A stretch of 64,000 nucleotides of DNA from Sporomusaceae bacterium FL31 (GCA_003990955.1 BIFV01000005.1:124001-188000), one strand, 5' to 3'. Shown: positions 41,990 through 51,499, counted from the first letter of the stretch. Program-made: numbers and translations. The notes: generated by a model from the sequence alone, not told the origin.

Positions 41990-42334
41990 TTATATCCCGG
42001 CCTCATTTGATAAATGATCATTCAGCCTAAAACTAGCGCATCCGGTGTGCGTATAATATTCTGCATTCTCACCACTTACCTGGATACTATCAAGACTACA
42101 AAGATAATTTTTATTATATACGCAAGTCTCAACACTACACTTTAAGCAATCACAGGAACCTGCACTCAATACATTGTTGGTCAGCTCCGAATAGACCGTT
42201 TTGCTTAAAAAAGAACCACAGCAGGTACCCTTCTCAGCTTTAGCCGAAGCACCCACTATATCCACACAGTTTGCATAACATACCTGAGATTTATTGTGCG
42301 AACAGCTTGTAACTTCACAATTAATTCTACTCAT
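41990..42334 (-). CDS. Cysteine-rich protein with two DUF1540 repeats
   Basis: A 114-residue protein with two similar halves: INCEVTSCSHNKSQVCYA near residue 4 and LKCSVETCVYNKNYLCSL near residue 63. Each is followed by a strand and another Cys (GTCCGSF, TGCASF). This is the DUF1540 pattern, probably a small metal-binding or redox fold, with no known function. AAAGGAG precedes the ATG. It lies 14 bases after the reverse rubrerythrin gene in the same operon, so a link to oxidative-stress defence or iron binding is plausible. Confidence 0.87.
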   Translation of the reverse strand: MSRINCEVTSCSHNKSQVCYANCVDIVGASAKAEKGTCCGSFLSKTVYSELTNNVLSAGSCDCLKCSVETCVYNKNYLCSLDSIQVSGENAEYYTHTGCASFRLNDHLSNEAGI

Positions 42335-42348
42335 TGTTAATCTCCTTT

Positions 42349-42891
42349 TTATTTAAAATAGCGGTCCAGCAGCCCTTTAAAAGCACAGCCATGCCTTGCT
42401 TCATCTTTGCCCATCTCATGAACAGTATCATGAATGGCCTCTAGATTATGCTGCTTAGCCAATGCTGCCAGTTTCTTTTTACCGTCACAGGCACCATACT
42501 CGGCTTCTACCCTGGCGCTTAAATTGGCTTTTGTATCCGCAACGACTACCTCACCTAAAATTTCGGCAAACTTGGCAGCATGTTCGGCTTCTTCAAAAGC
42601 AATGCGCTTATAGGCTTCAGCCACCTCAGGGTATCCTTGACGGTCTGCTTGGCGGGACATTGCCAAATACATGCCCACTTCTGTACATTCGCCAGTAAAG
42701 TTGGCACGTAATCCCTCCAAGATCTCAACCGGGATATCTTTGACAACACCAATTCTATGTTCATCGGCCCACGCCAATTCGCCGCTCATTTCTTTGAAAT
42801 TAGCTTGGCTGGCCTTACAGACAGGACACTTCTCTGGAGCTTCTCCGCCTTCATGAACATAACCACACACTGTACAAACAAACTTCTTCAT
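42349..42891 (-). CDS. Reverse rubrerythrin (N-terminal rubredoxin domain)
   Basis: A 180-residue protein. The rubredoxin-type domain is at the N-terminus (C6-x-x-C9 and C22-x-x-C25) and the ferritin-like diiron domain follows (about 55-178, with EEAEHAAKF and DEARHGCAF). This order defines reverse rubrerythrins, which reduce hydrogen peroxide or O2 with NADH-derived electrons in anaerobes. GGGAGG stands before the ATG. It is cotranscribed with the DUF1540 gene and is one of two rubrerythrins here. Confidence 0.93.
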   Translation of the reverse strand: MKKFVCTVCGYVHEGGEAPEKCPVCKASQANFKEMSGELAWADEHRIGVVKDIPVEILEGLRANFTGECTEVGMYLAMSRQADRQGYPEVAEAYKRIAFEEAEHAAKFAEILGEVVVADTKANLSARVEAEYGACDGKKKLAALAKQHNLEAIHDTVHEMGKDEARHGCAFKGLLDRYFK

Positions 42892-43019
42892 CTGTGTTCC
42901 TCCCGATTTTTAAATGAAAACTGACTAATTACTAAGATAGTGTTAGATTTTCTGCTAGTTTTATACTGTATCGAGAATTTTTTACCATTTCCGGCTAAGC
43001 TTGCTAACCATCAGAACAT

Positions 43020-43038
43020 TTCTGATTAAAAATCAGAA
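43020..43038. promoter_or_regulatory. Palindrome in the divergent rubrerythrin/GDPD gap
   Basis: TTCTGATT-AAA-AATCAGAA, perfect 8-base arms, 77 bases before the glycerophosphodiesterase gene. It may be an operator; the factor is unknown. It does not match a PerR box. Confidence 0.4.
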
Positions 43039-43114
43039 TATTCCCTATATAACACTAATGACTCTTATGTCATAATAAAGGCAATATAAATTACCATATT
43101 AAGGAAGTGATGTA

Positions 43115-44254
43115 ATGACAAAAAGTTGGCTCAATGTTTTGGCTGTCAGTATGGCCATCATGCTCATAATGGGAATCACTACTGTCCCAGTCATGGCCAA
43201 AGCTGCAACAGACATGTTTGATCTTCAGGCCCATCGCGGCGGCCGCGATGTTCGCCCAGAAAACACTTTATATGCCTTTGCCTATGCACTGGAACTAGGA
43301 GTAACCACGCTGGAAATGGATTTACAGATGACCAAAGATGGCCATATCGTAATTAGTCACAATCCTAAAATGTCCTGGATACTGGCAAAAGGTCCTGACG
43401 GTCAGTATGCATCAAAAAGCAATCCCCCTGACATCCGTACTATGACTTTAGAGGAAATTAAACAATGGGATGTTGGAGTCATGAATCCGGCTGCCGGAGA
43501 TTATTACGCCAGCCATGGCAAACCGCAGTTACCCTGCCCTGGAGCCAGAATACCTACTTTAGATGAAGTATTTGAGTTAGTTCAGGCGTATGGTAATGAT
43601 AAGGTGCTTATCAATATTGAAACCAAATCTTACGCCGATCCAAAAGATGAAGGGTTTAAGAATAACCCTGATCCGGCTGTTTTCTCCCAGGCCGTATACG
43701 CGCTCATAAAAAAATACAACATGCAAAACCGGGTGACACTGCAAACATTTGATTGGCGCACCTTAAAAGAATTTCGCAAATTGGATTCCACGATCACCTT
43801 GGTAGCGCTAACTTGTGAACAGCCCTCCTGGGGCCTTGAAGGGCTTTATCGCCGTGTCAATGAAACCGCTCCTTCCCCTTGGCTGGGTGGACTGAATATC
43901 AATGATTTTAAAGGAGATGATTACGTCGCTGCAGCAAAAAAAGCTGGCGCAGACATTCTCTCGCCTTATTATATGGAATTATCACCTGATAAGGTTGCAC
44001 AAGCACATGAGCTTGGCATGAAGGTAGTTCCTTGGACTGTGAACTCAGTGAAAGATATGAATATGTTAATTGATATGGGTGTTGACGGATTCATTACCGA
44101 TAAACCGCATATCGCACGAAAACTTTTAATCAGCCGGGGCATCACAGTAGCTGCCCCCCCCCCGCCGCCTGCTGATATGATTTATTCAACAGGGATAACT
44201 ACAGTGGATGCCCAGTCCAAAGATCTTGCCAAAGGCGGGGACGCTGCCCATTAA
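43115..44254 (+). CDS. Secreted glycerophosphodiester phosphodiesterase
   Basis: A 379-residue exported enzyme. A signal peptide covers about 1-30 (cleavage near MAKAA). The GDPD domain begins AHRGGRDVRPENT and contains EMDLQMTKDGHIVISHNP, which carry the metal and catalytic residues. It cleaves glycerophosphodiesters into glycerol-3-phosphate and an alcohol. AAGGAAGTG lies upstream of the ATG. Near the 3' end is a run of ten C (44154-44163) encoding proline residues; slippage there would change the last 30 residues. The tail has no known domain. Confidence 0.93.
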   Translation: MTKSWLNVLAVSMAIMLIMGITTVPVMAKAATDMFDLQAHRGGRDVRPENTLYAFAYALELGVTTLEMDLQMTKDGHIVISHNPKMSWILAKGPDGQYASKSNPPDIRTMTLEEIKQWDVGVMNPAAGDYYASHGKPQLPCPGARIPTLDEVFELVQAYGNDKVLINIETKSYADPKDEGFKNNPDPAVFSQAVYALIKKYNMQNRVTLQTFDWRTLKEFRKLDSTITLVALTCEQPSWGLEGLYRRVNETAPSPWLGGLNINDFKGDDYVAAAKKAGADILSPYYMELSPDKVAQAHELGMKVVPWTVNSVKDMNMLIDMGVDGFITDKPHIARKLLISRGITVAAPPPPPADMIYSTGITTVDAQSKDLAKGGDAAH

Positions 44255-44262
44255 GAAAAATA

Positions 44263-44301
44263 GAAGAGGGAGAGTTCAGCTAGACTGAACTCTCCCTCTT
44301 C
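44263..44301. terminator. Bidirectional terminator, 17-bp perfect stem
   Basis: Arms 44263-44279 and 44285-44301. The T-rich tail is better on the minus strand (TATTTTTCTT), downstream of the threonine aldolase gene. Confidence 0.85.
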
Positions 44302-44315
44302 ATCATATACCGGTT

Positions 44316-45359
44316 TTAATCCATACTATTTTGAGCATTTGCCGCATTAAGGTCATGGATAAAAGCCGTAACAGCATCTTGTTGAGTTGCCCAGGAGGTT
44401 ACTAGACGAATCGAAGAATGCGTATCGTCCACTTTTGACCATAAATAAAAGGAGTATTTCTCTTGTAACTTTGTAATAATCTCGTTAGGCAGTATTGGAA
44501 AAATCTGATTAGACGGCGAATGGGTAAGAAACGCATAGCCGGCCCGGCCGATTTCGCTTCTAAGAATACCCGCCATTGCGTTCGCATGCCTTGCCAATTC
44601 AAAATATAAATCATCACAAAAAAGTTCACGAAACTGGATACCCAGAAGCTTGCCTTTCGCAAGCAGTGCGCCCTTCTGTTTCATATGAAAACGAAAATCA
44701 GCCTGCAGCGCAGCATTACAAATAACAAGTGCTTCACCTAATAAGGCACCATTCTTGGTTCCGCCGATATAAAACGCATCCACCAAATTAGCCAACTCAG
44801 TAAGTTCCAGATCATTCTCCTCCGAGCACAAAGCCGACCCCAAGCGGGCGCCATCTACATACAGCAATAATGCGTGCTGCTGACAAAACTGGCTGAGTCT
44901 GGATAATTCGCTTTTGGTATAAATCGAACCAATTTCCGTTGGATTAGAAATATAGACCATCCGCGGCTTCACCATATGTTCATCCGTATGCCCCTCAAGA
45001 GCTGCATGAATATGCTCACAAGCCAGTTTCCCGTCACTCACTTCGATGGAGATAATCTTATGACCGGTGGCTTCGATAGCACCAGTCTCATGTACTAAAA
45101 TGTGTCCGGTGTTAGCAGCAATAACAGCCTCGTGCGGTCGTAAGAAAGCCGAAAGCGCCGTTAGATTGGTCTGAGTACCACCTGAAAAAAAGTGAATAGC
45201 AACATCAGTCCGCTTTATTTTTTGCTTGATCAGCTCAGCGGCTTGTAAGGTAACCGCATCCATCCCATAGCCTTCAGCCTGCTCTAAGTTCCCCTCAATT
45301 AAAGCCTCCAAAATCCGTGGATGTGTGCCTTCACTATAGTCGTTCTTAAAACTATACAT
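44316..45359 (-). CDS. Low-specificity L-threonine aldolase (beta-eliminating lyase family)
   Basis: A 347-residue PLP enzyme that splits threonine or allo-threonine to glycine and acetaldehyde. MYSFKNDYSEGTHPRILEAL is the expected N-terminus, and the PLP lysine lies in YIGGTKNGALLGE. ATG 45359 has AAAGGAG at 9 bases; an ATG two codons upstream is closer to the site and less likely. It is the only gene here that makes glycine, which may matter next to a glycine riboswitch 5 kb away, though no direct link is seen. Confidence 0.9.
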   Translation of the reverse strand: MYSFKNDYSEGTHPRILEALIEGNLEQAEGYGMDAVTLQAAELIKQKIKRTDVAIHFFSGGTQTNLTALSAFLRPHEAVIAANTGHILVHETGAIEATGHKIISIEVSDGKLACEHIHAALEGHTDEHMVKPRMVYISNPTEIGSIYTKSELSRLSQFCQQHALLLYVDGARLGSALCSEENDLELTELANLVDAFYIGGTKNGALLGEALVICNAALQADFRFHMKQKGALLAKGKLLGIQFRELFCDDLYFELARHANAMAGILRSEIGRAGYAFLTHSPSNQIFPILPNEIITKLQEKYSFYLWSKVDDTHSSIRLVTSWATQQDAVTAFIHDLNAANAQNSMD

Positions 45360-45470
45360 TTTCATGAGCTCCTTTGAAATCTAATAGTTGCCACTGAAAC
45401 AGGAATTTCTGCTATCATAACACCGACTCATTACTTTAGCAGGGTAATCTGCCCTGTTGTATGATTACAG

Positions 45471-45503
45471 AAGAGACGTTGGGAAACTTCCCCAACGTCT
45501 CTT
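45471..45503. terminator. Terminator downstream of rubrerythrin
   Basis: 13-bp stem (45471-45483 with 45491-45503), 7-base loop, located after the gene ending at 45567. Confidence 0.75.
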
Positions 45504-45566
45504 TCCTAAGCTGTCTCAAAATAGTATTACACAGCAATAGTAAATTACAACTATAACTCTAAACTT

Positions 45567-46106
45567 TTAGTAATTTTGATAAACTATTTCAAAGAAAGCC
45601 TGAGGATGCTTACAGGTCGGACAGCCAGCTGGCGCTGCTACGCCTTCATGGCGATGACCGCAAACCCTACACCGCCAAGTTTGCTTTTCTGATTTTTTGA
45701 ATACAGTTCCCTCAGTAACATTTTTCAGAAGTTCCTGGTAGCGCTCTTCATGCTCTTTTTCAATTTGTCCAACCCGCTTAAACAGCGCGGCAATTTCAGT
45801 AAACCCTTCAGCTTGCGCTGTTTCAGCAAATTCTTTGTACATGCTGGTCCATTCATCATGCTCGCCTTCAGCAGCATGCTGTAAATTTGTTTTCGTATCG
45901 CTAATGCCTTTTAATAGATTAAACCAGATCTTAGCATGAGCCGCTTCATTATCAGCGGTCTCTTGAAAGGTTGCAGCAATCGTTTCATAGCCTTCCTTTT
46001 TTGCAACACCAGCATAATAAGAATACTTATTTCTGGCCATCGATTCACCAGCAAATGCTGCTTTCAAGTTAGCTTCGGTTTTTGTACCTTTTAAGTTTTC
46101 ACTCAA
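45567..46106 (-). CDS. Rubrerythrin (classical domain order)
   Basis: A 179-residue protein. The ferritin-like diiron domain (about 1-140, with AFAGESMARNKYSYYAGVA and EKEHEERYQELL) precedes a C-terminal rubredoxin-type domain (CRVCG and CPTCK). It is a peroxide reductase of anaerobes. The start is TTG 46106 with AGGAG about 12 bases upstream, a somewhat long spacing, but the family N-terminus fits. It is monocistronic. Confidence 0.93.
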   Translation of the reverse strand: MSENLKGTKTEANLKAAFAGESMARNKYSYYAGVAKKEGYETIAATFQETADNEAAHAKIWFNLLKGISDTKTNLQHAAEGEHDEWTSMYKEFAETAQAEGFTEIAALFKRVGQIEKEHEERYQELLKNVTEGTVFKKSEKQTWRCRVCGHRHEGVAAPAGCPTCKHPQAFFEIVYQNY

Positions 46107-46222
46107 GATTAGTCACACTCCTATCATTTGGGGTTTCCATAACTTCTTAATTATTCGACATATCGCCTAGTACTTCCTGCCAATTACTCACCCTAATCTC
46201 GATAGCCAGTCCAACCTGAAGG

Positions 46223-47416
46223 TTATGCGGCATCACAAAGCTGCTCCTCACAGTTTTTCTGAACAACAATATAGTAATAGGCCAAAGCCAACACAATCAA
46301 AAATGCGGACAGCGAATACACATGAATGAAGCCTAGCTGTTGAGCTACTGCCCCCCAGCCAATAGCACCTAAGCCAACTCCCATATCTAATCCTGCCAAA
46401 AAGGTAGCATTGGCAGTCCCACGCCGCTCAGCAGGGGCCAAGGTAATCACCAATGCATTTAATACAGGTTGAATGGAGCCAAAACCAAGTCCGTATAATA
46501 CGGCAGCTGCCAGGAATAAGTTCAAGGAATATGCCTCCATTAAGATTATCAATGCTACAATAAGCAATACCATACCGGGAACAACGACTTTAGTCGTTCC
46601 TATGCGATCAGCCGCTTTCCCGCTAAAAGCTCTAGTCATTAATAGGGCAAAAGCATAGACGATAAAGAAACTGCCAATCCCCTCAATTCCCTTATAAGCA
46701 GCATAGGATGGTATAAACGTCACTATTCCGGCATAAGTCGTGGAAATCAAGAAAATAAGAATGGATGGCTCAAGCGCTGTTTTTTCAATAAGTTTGCTTT
46801 TTCCAAAATCCTTACCTGGTTGCTTACTAACTGAATCTCGGTTTAAATAGGAACTGCTTATACTAATGATTAAGCTTAAGGCCACAAAAATAGTGGCGAC
46901 AGCATAGAGTGATGAATAACTAAATTGCTCGACAAGATACAACCCCAGAGCGGGCCCTATTGCCATGGCCAACGATGAGGATACTCCAAAATACCCCATT
47001 CCTTCTGATCTCCGGGCAACCGGAACTAAATCTGCAGCGATCGTACTTGTCGAAGTACTTGCTGCACTCCAGCCTAAGCCCTGAATAATTCGTAATATAA
47101 AAATCATTACCATGGACGTCGTTGCATGATACAAAGCGGTTACGGCCAACAATAACACGATCCCGGCAAGTAAGATGAGTTTACGGCCTTTCTTATCCAG
47201 CAAACCACCAAAAAACGGTCTGGTGGCAAAACCAGTCAAAGTAAGCATCCCTCCGATAATACCAGCCAGCATTTTGCTGCCGCCAATATGCTGAACAAAT
47301 ATTGGTAAAGTAGCCATCAACATAAAGGTGTTCGCACAAATAAGAAAATTAACGAGTGTTACACTGACGAAAGATCGCGTCCATAAATTTTCAGCAGTGT
47401 CTATAGAACTTTGCAT
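46223..47416 (-). CDS. MFS transporter (drug-exporter-like)
   Basis: A 397-residue protein with 12 predicted helices. The loop between helices 2 and 3 has GGLLDKKGRKLILLAG, the MFS signature, and helix 5 carries GPALGLYLVEQF, near the antiporter motif C of exporters. AAAGGAG precedes the ATG. It lies 63 bases after a MarR gene on the same strand; regulator-exporter pairs of this type commonly confer resistance to toxic compounds. Confidence 0.88.
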   Translation of the reverse strand: MQSSIDTAENLWTRSFVSVTLVNFLICANTFMLMATLPIFVQHIGGSKMLAGIIGGMLTLTGFATRPFFGGLLDKKGRKLILLAGIVLLLAVTALYHATTSMVMIFILRIIQGLGWSAASTSTSTIAADLVPVARRSEGMGYFGVSSSLAMAIGPALGLYLVEQFSYSSLYAVATIFVALSLIISISSSYLNRDSVSKQPGKDFGKSKLIEKTALEPSILIFLISTTYAGIVTFIPSYAAYKGIEGIGSFFIVYAFALLMTRAFSGKAADRIGTTKVVVPGMVLLIVALIILMEAYSLNLFLAAAVLYGLGFGSIQPVLNALVITLAPAERRGTANATFLAGLDMGVGLGAIGWGAVAQQLGFIHVYSLSAFLIVLALAYYYIVVQKNCEEQLCDAA

Positions 47417-47479
47417 GACAATACTCCTTTTGAATACTGCATGATACCAAATCGCTTAAATCAGATTGCTCCATATTGT

Positions 47480-47905
47480 TCATTTTTTCCCCTCAGTCAG
47501 TCTTGCCAGCAATTTCTTTAGTTGAATAAGCTCGTCTGAAGTCAAACATGCCGTAGCTTCTTCTGTATTATTCAATAAATCAGGTAAAACTCCATAATAG
47601 AGTTCACGCCCTTTATCAGTAATAAATATTAAAAATTCGCGCCGGTCCTGTTCAGACCTTGTCCGTCGCACCAATCCTTTCTTTTCTAACAAATCTAAGA
47701 TACGAGTGAGTGCAGCCTGATCTTTTAAATTCTTATCAGCCAACCTACGCTGGTTATAGCCTTCTTCTTCAATGAGTCGGCTTAAAACACCCCATTGTTC
47801 GGTTGTAAGATCATAAGGATGAAGCACTCTTTGTGCGCTATTCTTTAATGCCAAATCAGCCTTATGAACACACCATCTTATTGATTCGTCAAGCCTATAT
47901 GCCAT
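47480..47905 (-). CDS. MarR family transcriptional regulator
   Basis: A 141-residue winged-helix protein with NQRRLADKNLKDQAALTRIL as recognition helix and a wing GLVRRTRSEQDRREFLI. ATG 47905 has GGGAGGGG just before it. Its promoter region has two palindromes, one covering the -35. It is probably an autorepressor that also controls the MFS exporter gene downstream. Confidence 0.92.
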   Translation of the reverse strand: MAYRLDESIRWCVHKADLALKNSAQRVLHPYDLTTEQWGVLSRLIEEEGYNQRRLADKNLKDQAALTRILDLLEKKGLVRRTRSEQDRREFLIFITDKGRELYYGVLPDLLNNTEEATACLTSDELIQLKKLLARLTEGKK

Positions 47906-47933
47906 AATGCCCCTCCCTTTCGTCATAGTTTTT

Positions 47934-47963
47934 ATTATAGAGTTAGCATCCCAGCAGTGTCAA
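47934..47963 (-). promoter_or_regulatory. Promoter of the marR-MFS operon
   Basis: On the minus strand TTGACA (47958-47963), an 18-base spacer and TATAAT (47934-47939). Confidence 0.75.
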
Positions 47964-47989
47964 TATATTGACATATCAATTCTTGATAT
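47958..47989. promoter_or_regulatory. Tandem MarR operators
   Basis: Perfect 16-base palindrome TGTCAATATATTGACA (47958-47973) followed directly by ATATCAA-TTC-TTGATAT (47973-47989). The first contains the -35, so binding would block the promoter. Confidence 0.7.
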
Positions 47990-47992
47990 ATC

Positions 47993-48054
47993 AACTAATA
48001 ACCAATAAGAGAGGTGTCTGGCAAGCCAAACACCTCTCTTATTGGTTATTAGTT
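47993..48054. terminator. Terminator of the rbs operon, 25-bp perfect outer stem
   Basis: Arms 47993-48017 and 48030-48054 plus an inner TGGC/GCCA. It lies 8 bases after the rbsB stop and just before the marR operators, separating the rbs operon from the marR promoter. Confidence 0.88.
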
Positions 48055-48061
48055 ATCGCGA

Positions 48062-48994
48062 TTATTTTTTAATTAATTCCAGTGATACTGGTATTGTAGC
48101 AGGAACAGTCTCGCCTGCGGCAACTTTTTTAGCAGTCTCAATTGCAATCTTGCCCATTTCTTTAGGCTTTTGTGCCACTGTTGCTGCCAGAGTGCCTTCA
48201 TTGACGGCTTTTACTGCATCATTTGTGGCATCAAAGCCCACCACCATCACATTAGCTCGTTTGGCGGCTTTAATGGCTTCCACTGCTCCTAATGCCATTT
48301 CATCATTATGGGCAAAAACTGCGTTAATTTCTGGATTGGCCTGAAGAATATTCTCCATAACCTTCATCCCTTTAGCCCGGTCAAAATCGGCTGGTTGTTT
48401 TGCAACTACCGAAATATCAGCAGCCGCCTTAATAGCCTGATTAAAGCCGGTTCCGCGATCAATTGCGGCCGATGCTCCAGGAATTCCTTCAAGCTCCACA
48501 ACTTTCCCCTTGCCGCTTAACTTATCCACAATATATTGACCAGCCATCTTGCCGCCAGCAACGTTATCAGAAGCAATGGCACTAACAACCTTTCCGCCAG
48601 CCGAACTGCGATCAACTGTAATCACAGGAATATTAGCTTTATTGGCTGCCTCAACCGCTGAAACAACGGCCTTTGAATCAACCGGATTGACAATAATCAC
48701 ACTAACCTTTTGCTGAATTAAGTTTTCAATATTCGCTAATTGCTTAGAAGCATCATTTTGCGCATCCATAACAACTAACTCCATACCTGCAGCATCCGCT
48801 GCAGCCTTGGCGCCATCACGCAAATCCACAAAAAACGGATTGTTTAGTGTCGAAATGGCTAAGCCGACAACCTGCTTTTTAGTGCCTGATTGCTTATTAT
48901 CGCTGCTGCCGCAGCCAGTCAATAGAATACTCATACTAAATACAACCAATAGGAATACAACCCAAAAGCTTTGTTTGCCCATTTTCTTAAGCAT
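48062..48994 (-). CDS. rbsB: Ribose ABC transporter substrate-binding lipoprotein
   Basis: A 310-residue binding protein. A lipoprotein signal ends LLTGCGSS. The sugar-binding fold starts VVGLAISTLNNPFFVDL and has FAHNDEMALGAVEA, both close to RbsB. AGGGGGA lies before the ATG. It is the last gene of the operon, where high expression is often reached by a strong separate ribosome binding site. It delivers ribose to RbsC/RbsA. Confidence 0.93.
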   Translation of the reverse strand: MLKKMGKQSFWVVFLLVVFSMSILLTGCGSSDNKQSGTKKQVVGLAISTLNNPFFVDLRDGAKAAADAAGMELVVMDAQNDASKQLANIENLIQQKVSVIIVNPVDSKAVVSAVEAANKANIPVITVDRSSAGGKVVSAIASDNVAGGKMAGQYIVDKLSGKGKVVELEGIPGASAAIDRGTGFNQAIKAAADISVVAKQPADFDRAKGMKVMENILQANPEINAVFAHNDEMALGAVEAIKAAKRANVMVVGFDATNDAVKAVNEGTLAATVAQKPKEMGKIAIETAKKVAAGETVPATIPVSLELIKK

Positions 48995-49049
48995 AGTAAA
49001 TTTCCCCCTAAATTTTTATCATTGTATAACCTGACAACCTAACCCTGAA

Positions 49050-49994
49050 TCACCGTCCTTTACGTTTTTTATCAACATACACTGCTAACAAAATAACTAC
49101 ACCTTTTGCTACCTGCTGGTAGAAAGATGAGACGTTTAACAAATTCAACCCATTATCCAGTACGCCAATAATCATAGCACCAATCAGCGTCCCGGCAATG
49201 GTACCCACTCCACCTGATAAACTGGTTCCGCCAAGAACAACAGCGGCGATGGCATCCAGTTCAAAGCCTATCCCAGCAGTAGGCTGCGCTGAATTCAAGC
49301 GGGAAGCCATGATGACGCCACTAAAACCGGCAAGCAGCCCACCTAGCGTATATACCGACGTCAATACTCTCTTGGTATTGATACCGGACAATCTTGCCGC
49401 TTCTTCATTACCGCCAATTGCGTAAATATAACGGCCAAATTTAGTTTGTTTCAACATGATATAAGCCGCAATAAAAATGACTGCCATAATAATAACCGGA
49501 ACAGGAATACTGGCTATATAGCCGCCTCCCAAAAAGCGGAAGACCTCATCCATGCCGGTGATCGGCCGGCCATCAGTGTATACCAGCGTAAAACCTCTCG
49601 CAGTCGTCATGGTACCCAGAGTCGCAATAAACGGCGGGATGCCGGCTCGTGTAATCAAAATACCGTTGATGAATCCTAGTCCGGCTCCAACAATCAAACC
49701 TAGAAATACAGCAAGCGAAAGCGTTTGGCCACCTGCCAATAAGCCAGCCGTGATACTCCCGGAAAAGGCTAAAATCGAACCAACTGATAAATCAATGCCC
49801 CCAGTTAAGATAACAAGTGTCATACCGACACTAATGATTGCATTGATAGAGACCTGCCTGGTCACGTTGAGGAGATTATCAACAGTCAGAAACCGGTCTG
49901 ATAAAAAGGTCAGAACAATACTAAGAATAACCAGCCCGAGCAATGGACCCAGTTTACCAATAAAAGCAAACCCAGCTTTATTCTCTGCTGCCAT
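49050..49994 (-). CDS. rbsC: Ribose ABC transporter permease
   Basis: A 314-residue membrane protein with about ten helices and typical RbsC segments (VGMTLVILTGGIDLSVGSIL and the EAARLSGI coupling loop). The start ATG lies directly after the rbsA stop. It forms the dimeric channel for ribose. Confidence 0.94.
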   Translation of the reverse strand: MAAENKAGFAFIGKLGPLLGLVILSIVLTFLSDRFLTVDNLLNVTRQVSINAIISVGMTLVILTGGIDLSVGSILAFSGSITAGLLAGGQTLSLAVFLGLIVGAGLGFINGILITRAGIPPFIATLGTMTTARGFTLVYTDGRPITGMDEVFRFLGGGYIASIPVPVIIMAVIFIAAYIMLKQTKFGRYIYAIGGNEEAARLSGINTKRVLTSVYTLGGLLAGFSGVIMASRLNSAQPTAGIGFELDAIAAVVLGGTSLSGGVGTIAGTLIGAMIIGVLDNGLNLLNVSSFYQQVAKGVVILLAVYVDKKRKGR

Positions 49995-51488
49995 TTAGAG
50001 GGCACCTCCTGTCGCATAGGCCATAATTTTTTCCTGAGTTGCTTCTTCAATAGGCATCTCACCGGCAATCCGCCCTTGGTGCATGACCAATACGCGATCA
50101 CTCATGCCTAGAACCTCAGGTAATTCTGATGAAATCATAACAATGCCAACACCCTCTGCCGCCAGCATTGTCATGATGTTATAAATTTCTGCTTTTGCCC
50201 CTACATCAACCCCTCTAGTCGGCTCGTCCATAATTAATACTTTGGGACGAGTGTCCAACCATTTGGCAATAACAACCTTTTGCTGGTTGCCGCCACTAAG
50301 GTTTTTTACTAATTGGTCAGCCCCAGGTGTACGAATATTTAATTTTGCAATATTTGCAGTGACCGCTTCCTGCTCGGCTTCATCATGAATAAAACTACCG
50401 CGGCAATATTGCCTTAAAGCAGCTAAGGTCATGTTCTGCCCTACAGACATTCCCAGCACTAAGCCCTGCCCTTTACGATCTTCTGTGATTAAACCGATCC
50501 CAGCTTGTATGGCATCAGCCGGACAGGTGATCATTTTCTGTTGTCCGTCTATATAGATACCACCTGAAATTGAGTCATCGGCCCCAAAAATCATCCGGGC
50601 CATTTCAGTACGTCCAGCCCCCATCAAGCCGGCCACGCCCACGATTTCACCAGCTTTAACATGAAAAGAGATATCCTTTAGTTCACCACTAGTTAAGTTT
50701 TCAACCCGCAGCACCTCACGGCCAATGGCTACCTGTTGTTTGGGAAACCTGACAGATACATCCCGCCCGACCATCATTTTGATCAACTGATCATAACTTG
50801 CTGTTTGAGTCTCAACTGTCGCCACGTAAGTTCCATCCCGTAAGACAGTGATCCGGTTACTCAGAGCAAATAGTTCATCCATCCGATGAGAGATATAAAT
50901 GATTCCAACGCCACTTGCAGCTAACTTACGCATAATGGCAAATAATTTTTCTGTTTCCCGTTCAGTCAAAGCAGCAGTAGGCTCATCCATAATTAGAATT
51001 TTGGTTTCATAGGATAAGGCTTTTGCTATCTCTACCATTTGTTGCTCGCCTATGCTCAAATCTGAAACGAGATCTGTTGCAGCAATATCAGTACCAAGTT
51101 CACCAAGAAGTTTCAGCGTTAGGCGTTCCATCGCCGGCCAATCAATAAACCCAAACAAGTTAGCTGGTTCCCGTCCTAAAAAAATATTTTCCATCACTGT
51201 GAGTGCAGGGATTAAATTCATCTCCTGGTGAATGATGGTGATACCGTGCTTAGCTGCAGTCTTAGGATTAGTGACCTCAACGACATGTCCAGCGATTTCG
51301 ATCTCGCCAGCATCTTTTGGATACACACCACTTAGGATCTTCATTAAAGTTGATTTACCCGCGCCGTTCTCACCCAGCAGCGCATGAATTTCACCCGAGT
51401 TTAAGGTGAACGTTACGTCCTGCAGTGCCTTTACCCCAGGGAAACTTTTGCAAATGCCGCGCATCTTTAGAATTGGCATATTGTCCAC
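49995..51488 (-). CDS. rbsA: Ribose ABC transporter ATP-binding protein (two ATPase domains)
   Basis: A 497-residue tandem ATPase, near the 501 of the E. coli protein. The first domain has GENGAGKST and SIGEQQMVEIAKAL; the second has GLMGAGRTE in place of a standard Walker A and LSGGNQQKVVIAKWL. This is normal for the family. The start is GTG 51488, 7 bases after AGGAGG; an ATG three codons later is more distant. The frame remains open upstream into rbsD. Confidence 0.93.
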   Translation of the reverse strand: MDNMPILKMRGICKSFPGVKALQDVTFTLNSGEIHALLGENGAGKSTLMKILSGVYPKDAGEIEIAGHVVEVTNPKTAAKHGITIIHQEMNLIPALTVMENIFLGREPANLFGFIDWPAMERLTLKLLGELGTDIAATDLVSDLSIGEQQMVEIAKALSYETKILIMDEPTAALTERETEKLFAIMRKLAASGVGIIYISHRMDELFALSNRITVLRDGTYVATVETQTASYDQLIKMMVGRDVSVRFPKQQVAIGREVLRVENLTSGELKDISFHVKAGEIVGVAGLMGAGRTEMARMIFGADDSISGGIYIDGQQKMITCPADAIQAGIGLITEDRKGQGLVLGMSVGQNMTLAALRQYCRGSFIHDEAEQEAVTANIAKLNIRTPGADQLVKNLSGGNQQKVVIAKWLDTRPKVLIMDEPTRGVDVGAKAEIYNIMTMLAAEGVGIVMISSELPEVLGMSDRVLVMHQGRIAGEMPIEEATQEKIMAYATGGAL

Positions 51489-51499
51489 TAGAATACCTC

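Noticed and set aside
43020..43038. PerR box at the rubrerythrin promoter
   Set aside because: The palindrome TTCTGATT-N3-AATCAGAA does not match the PerR consensus and lies nearer to the divergent gene.
49552..49998. 148-residue plus-strand frame
   Set aside because: Shadow of rbsC; no start signal and no domain.
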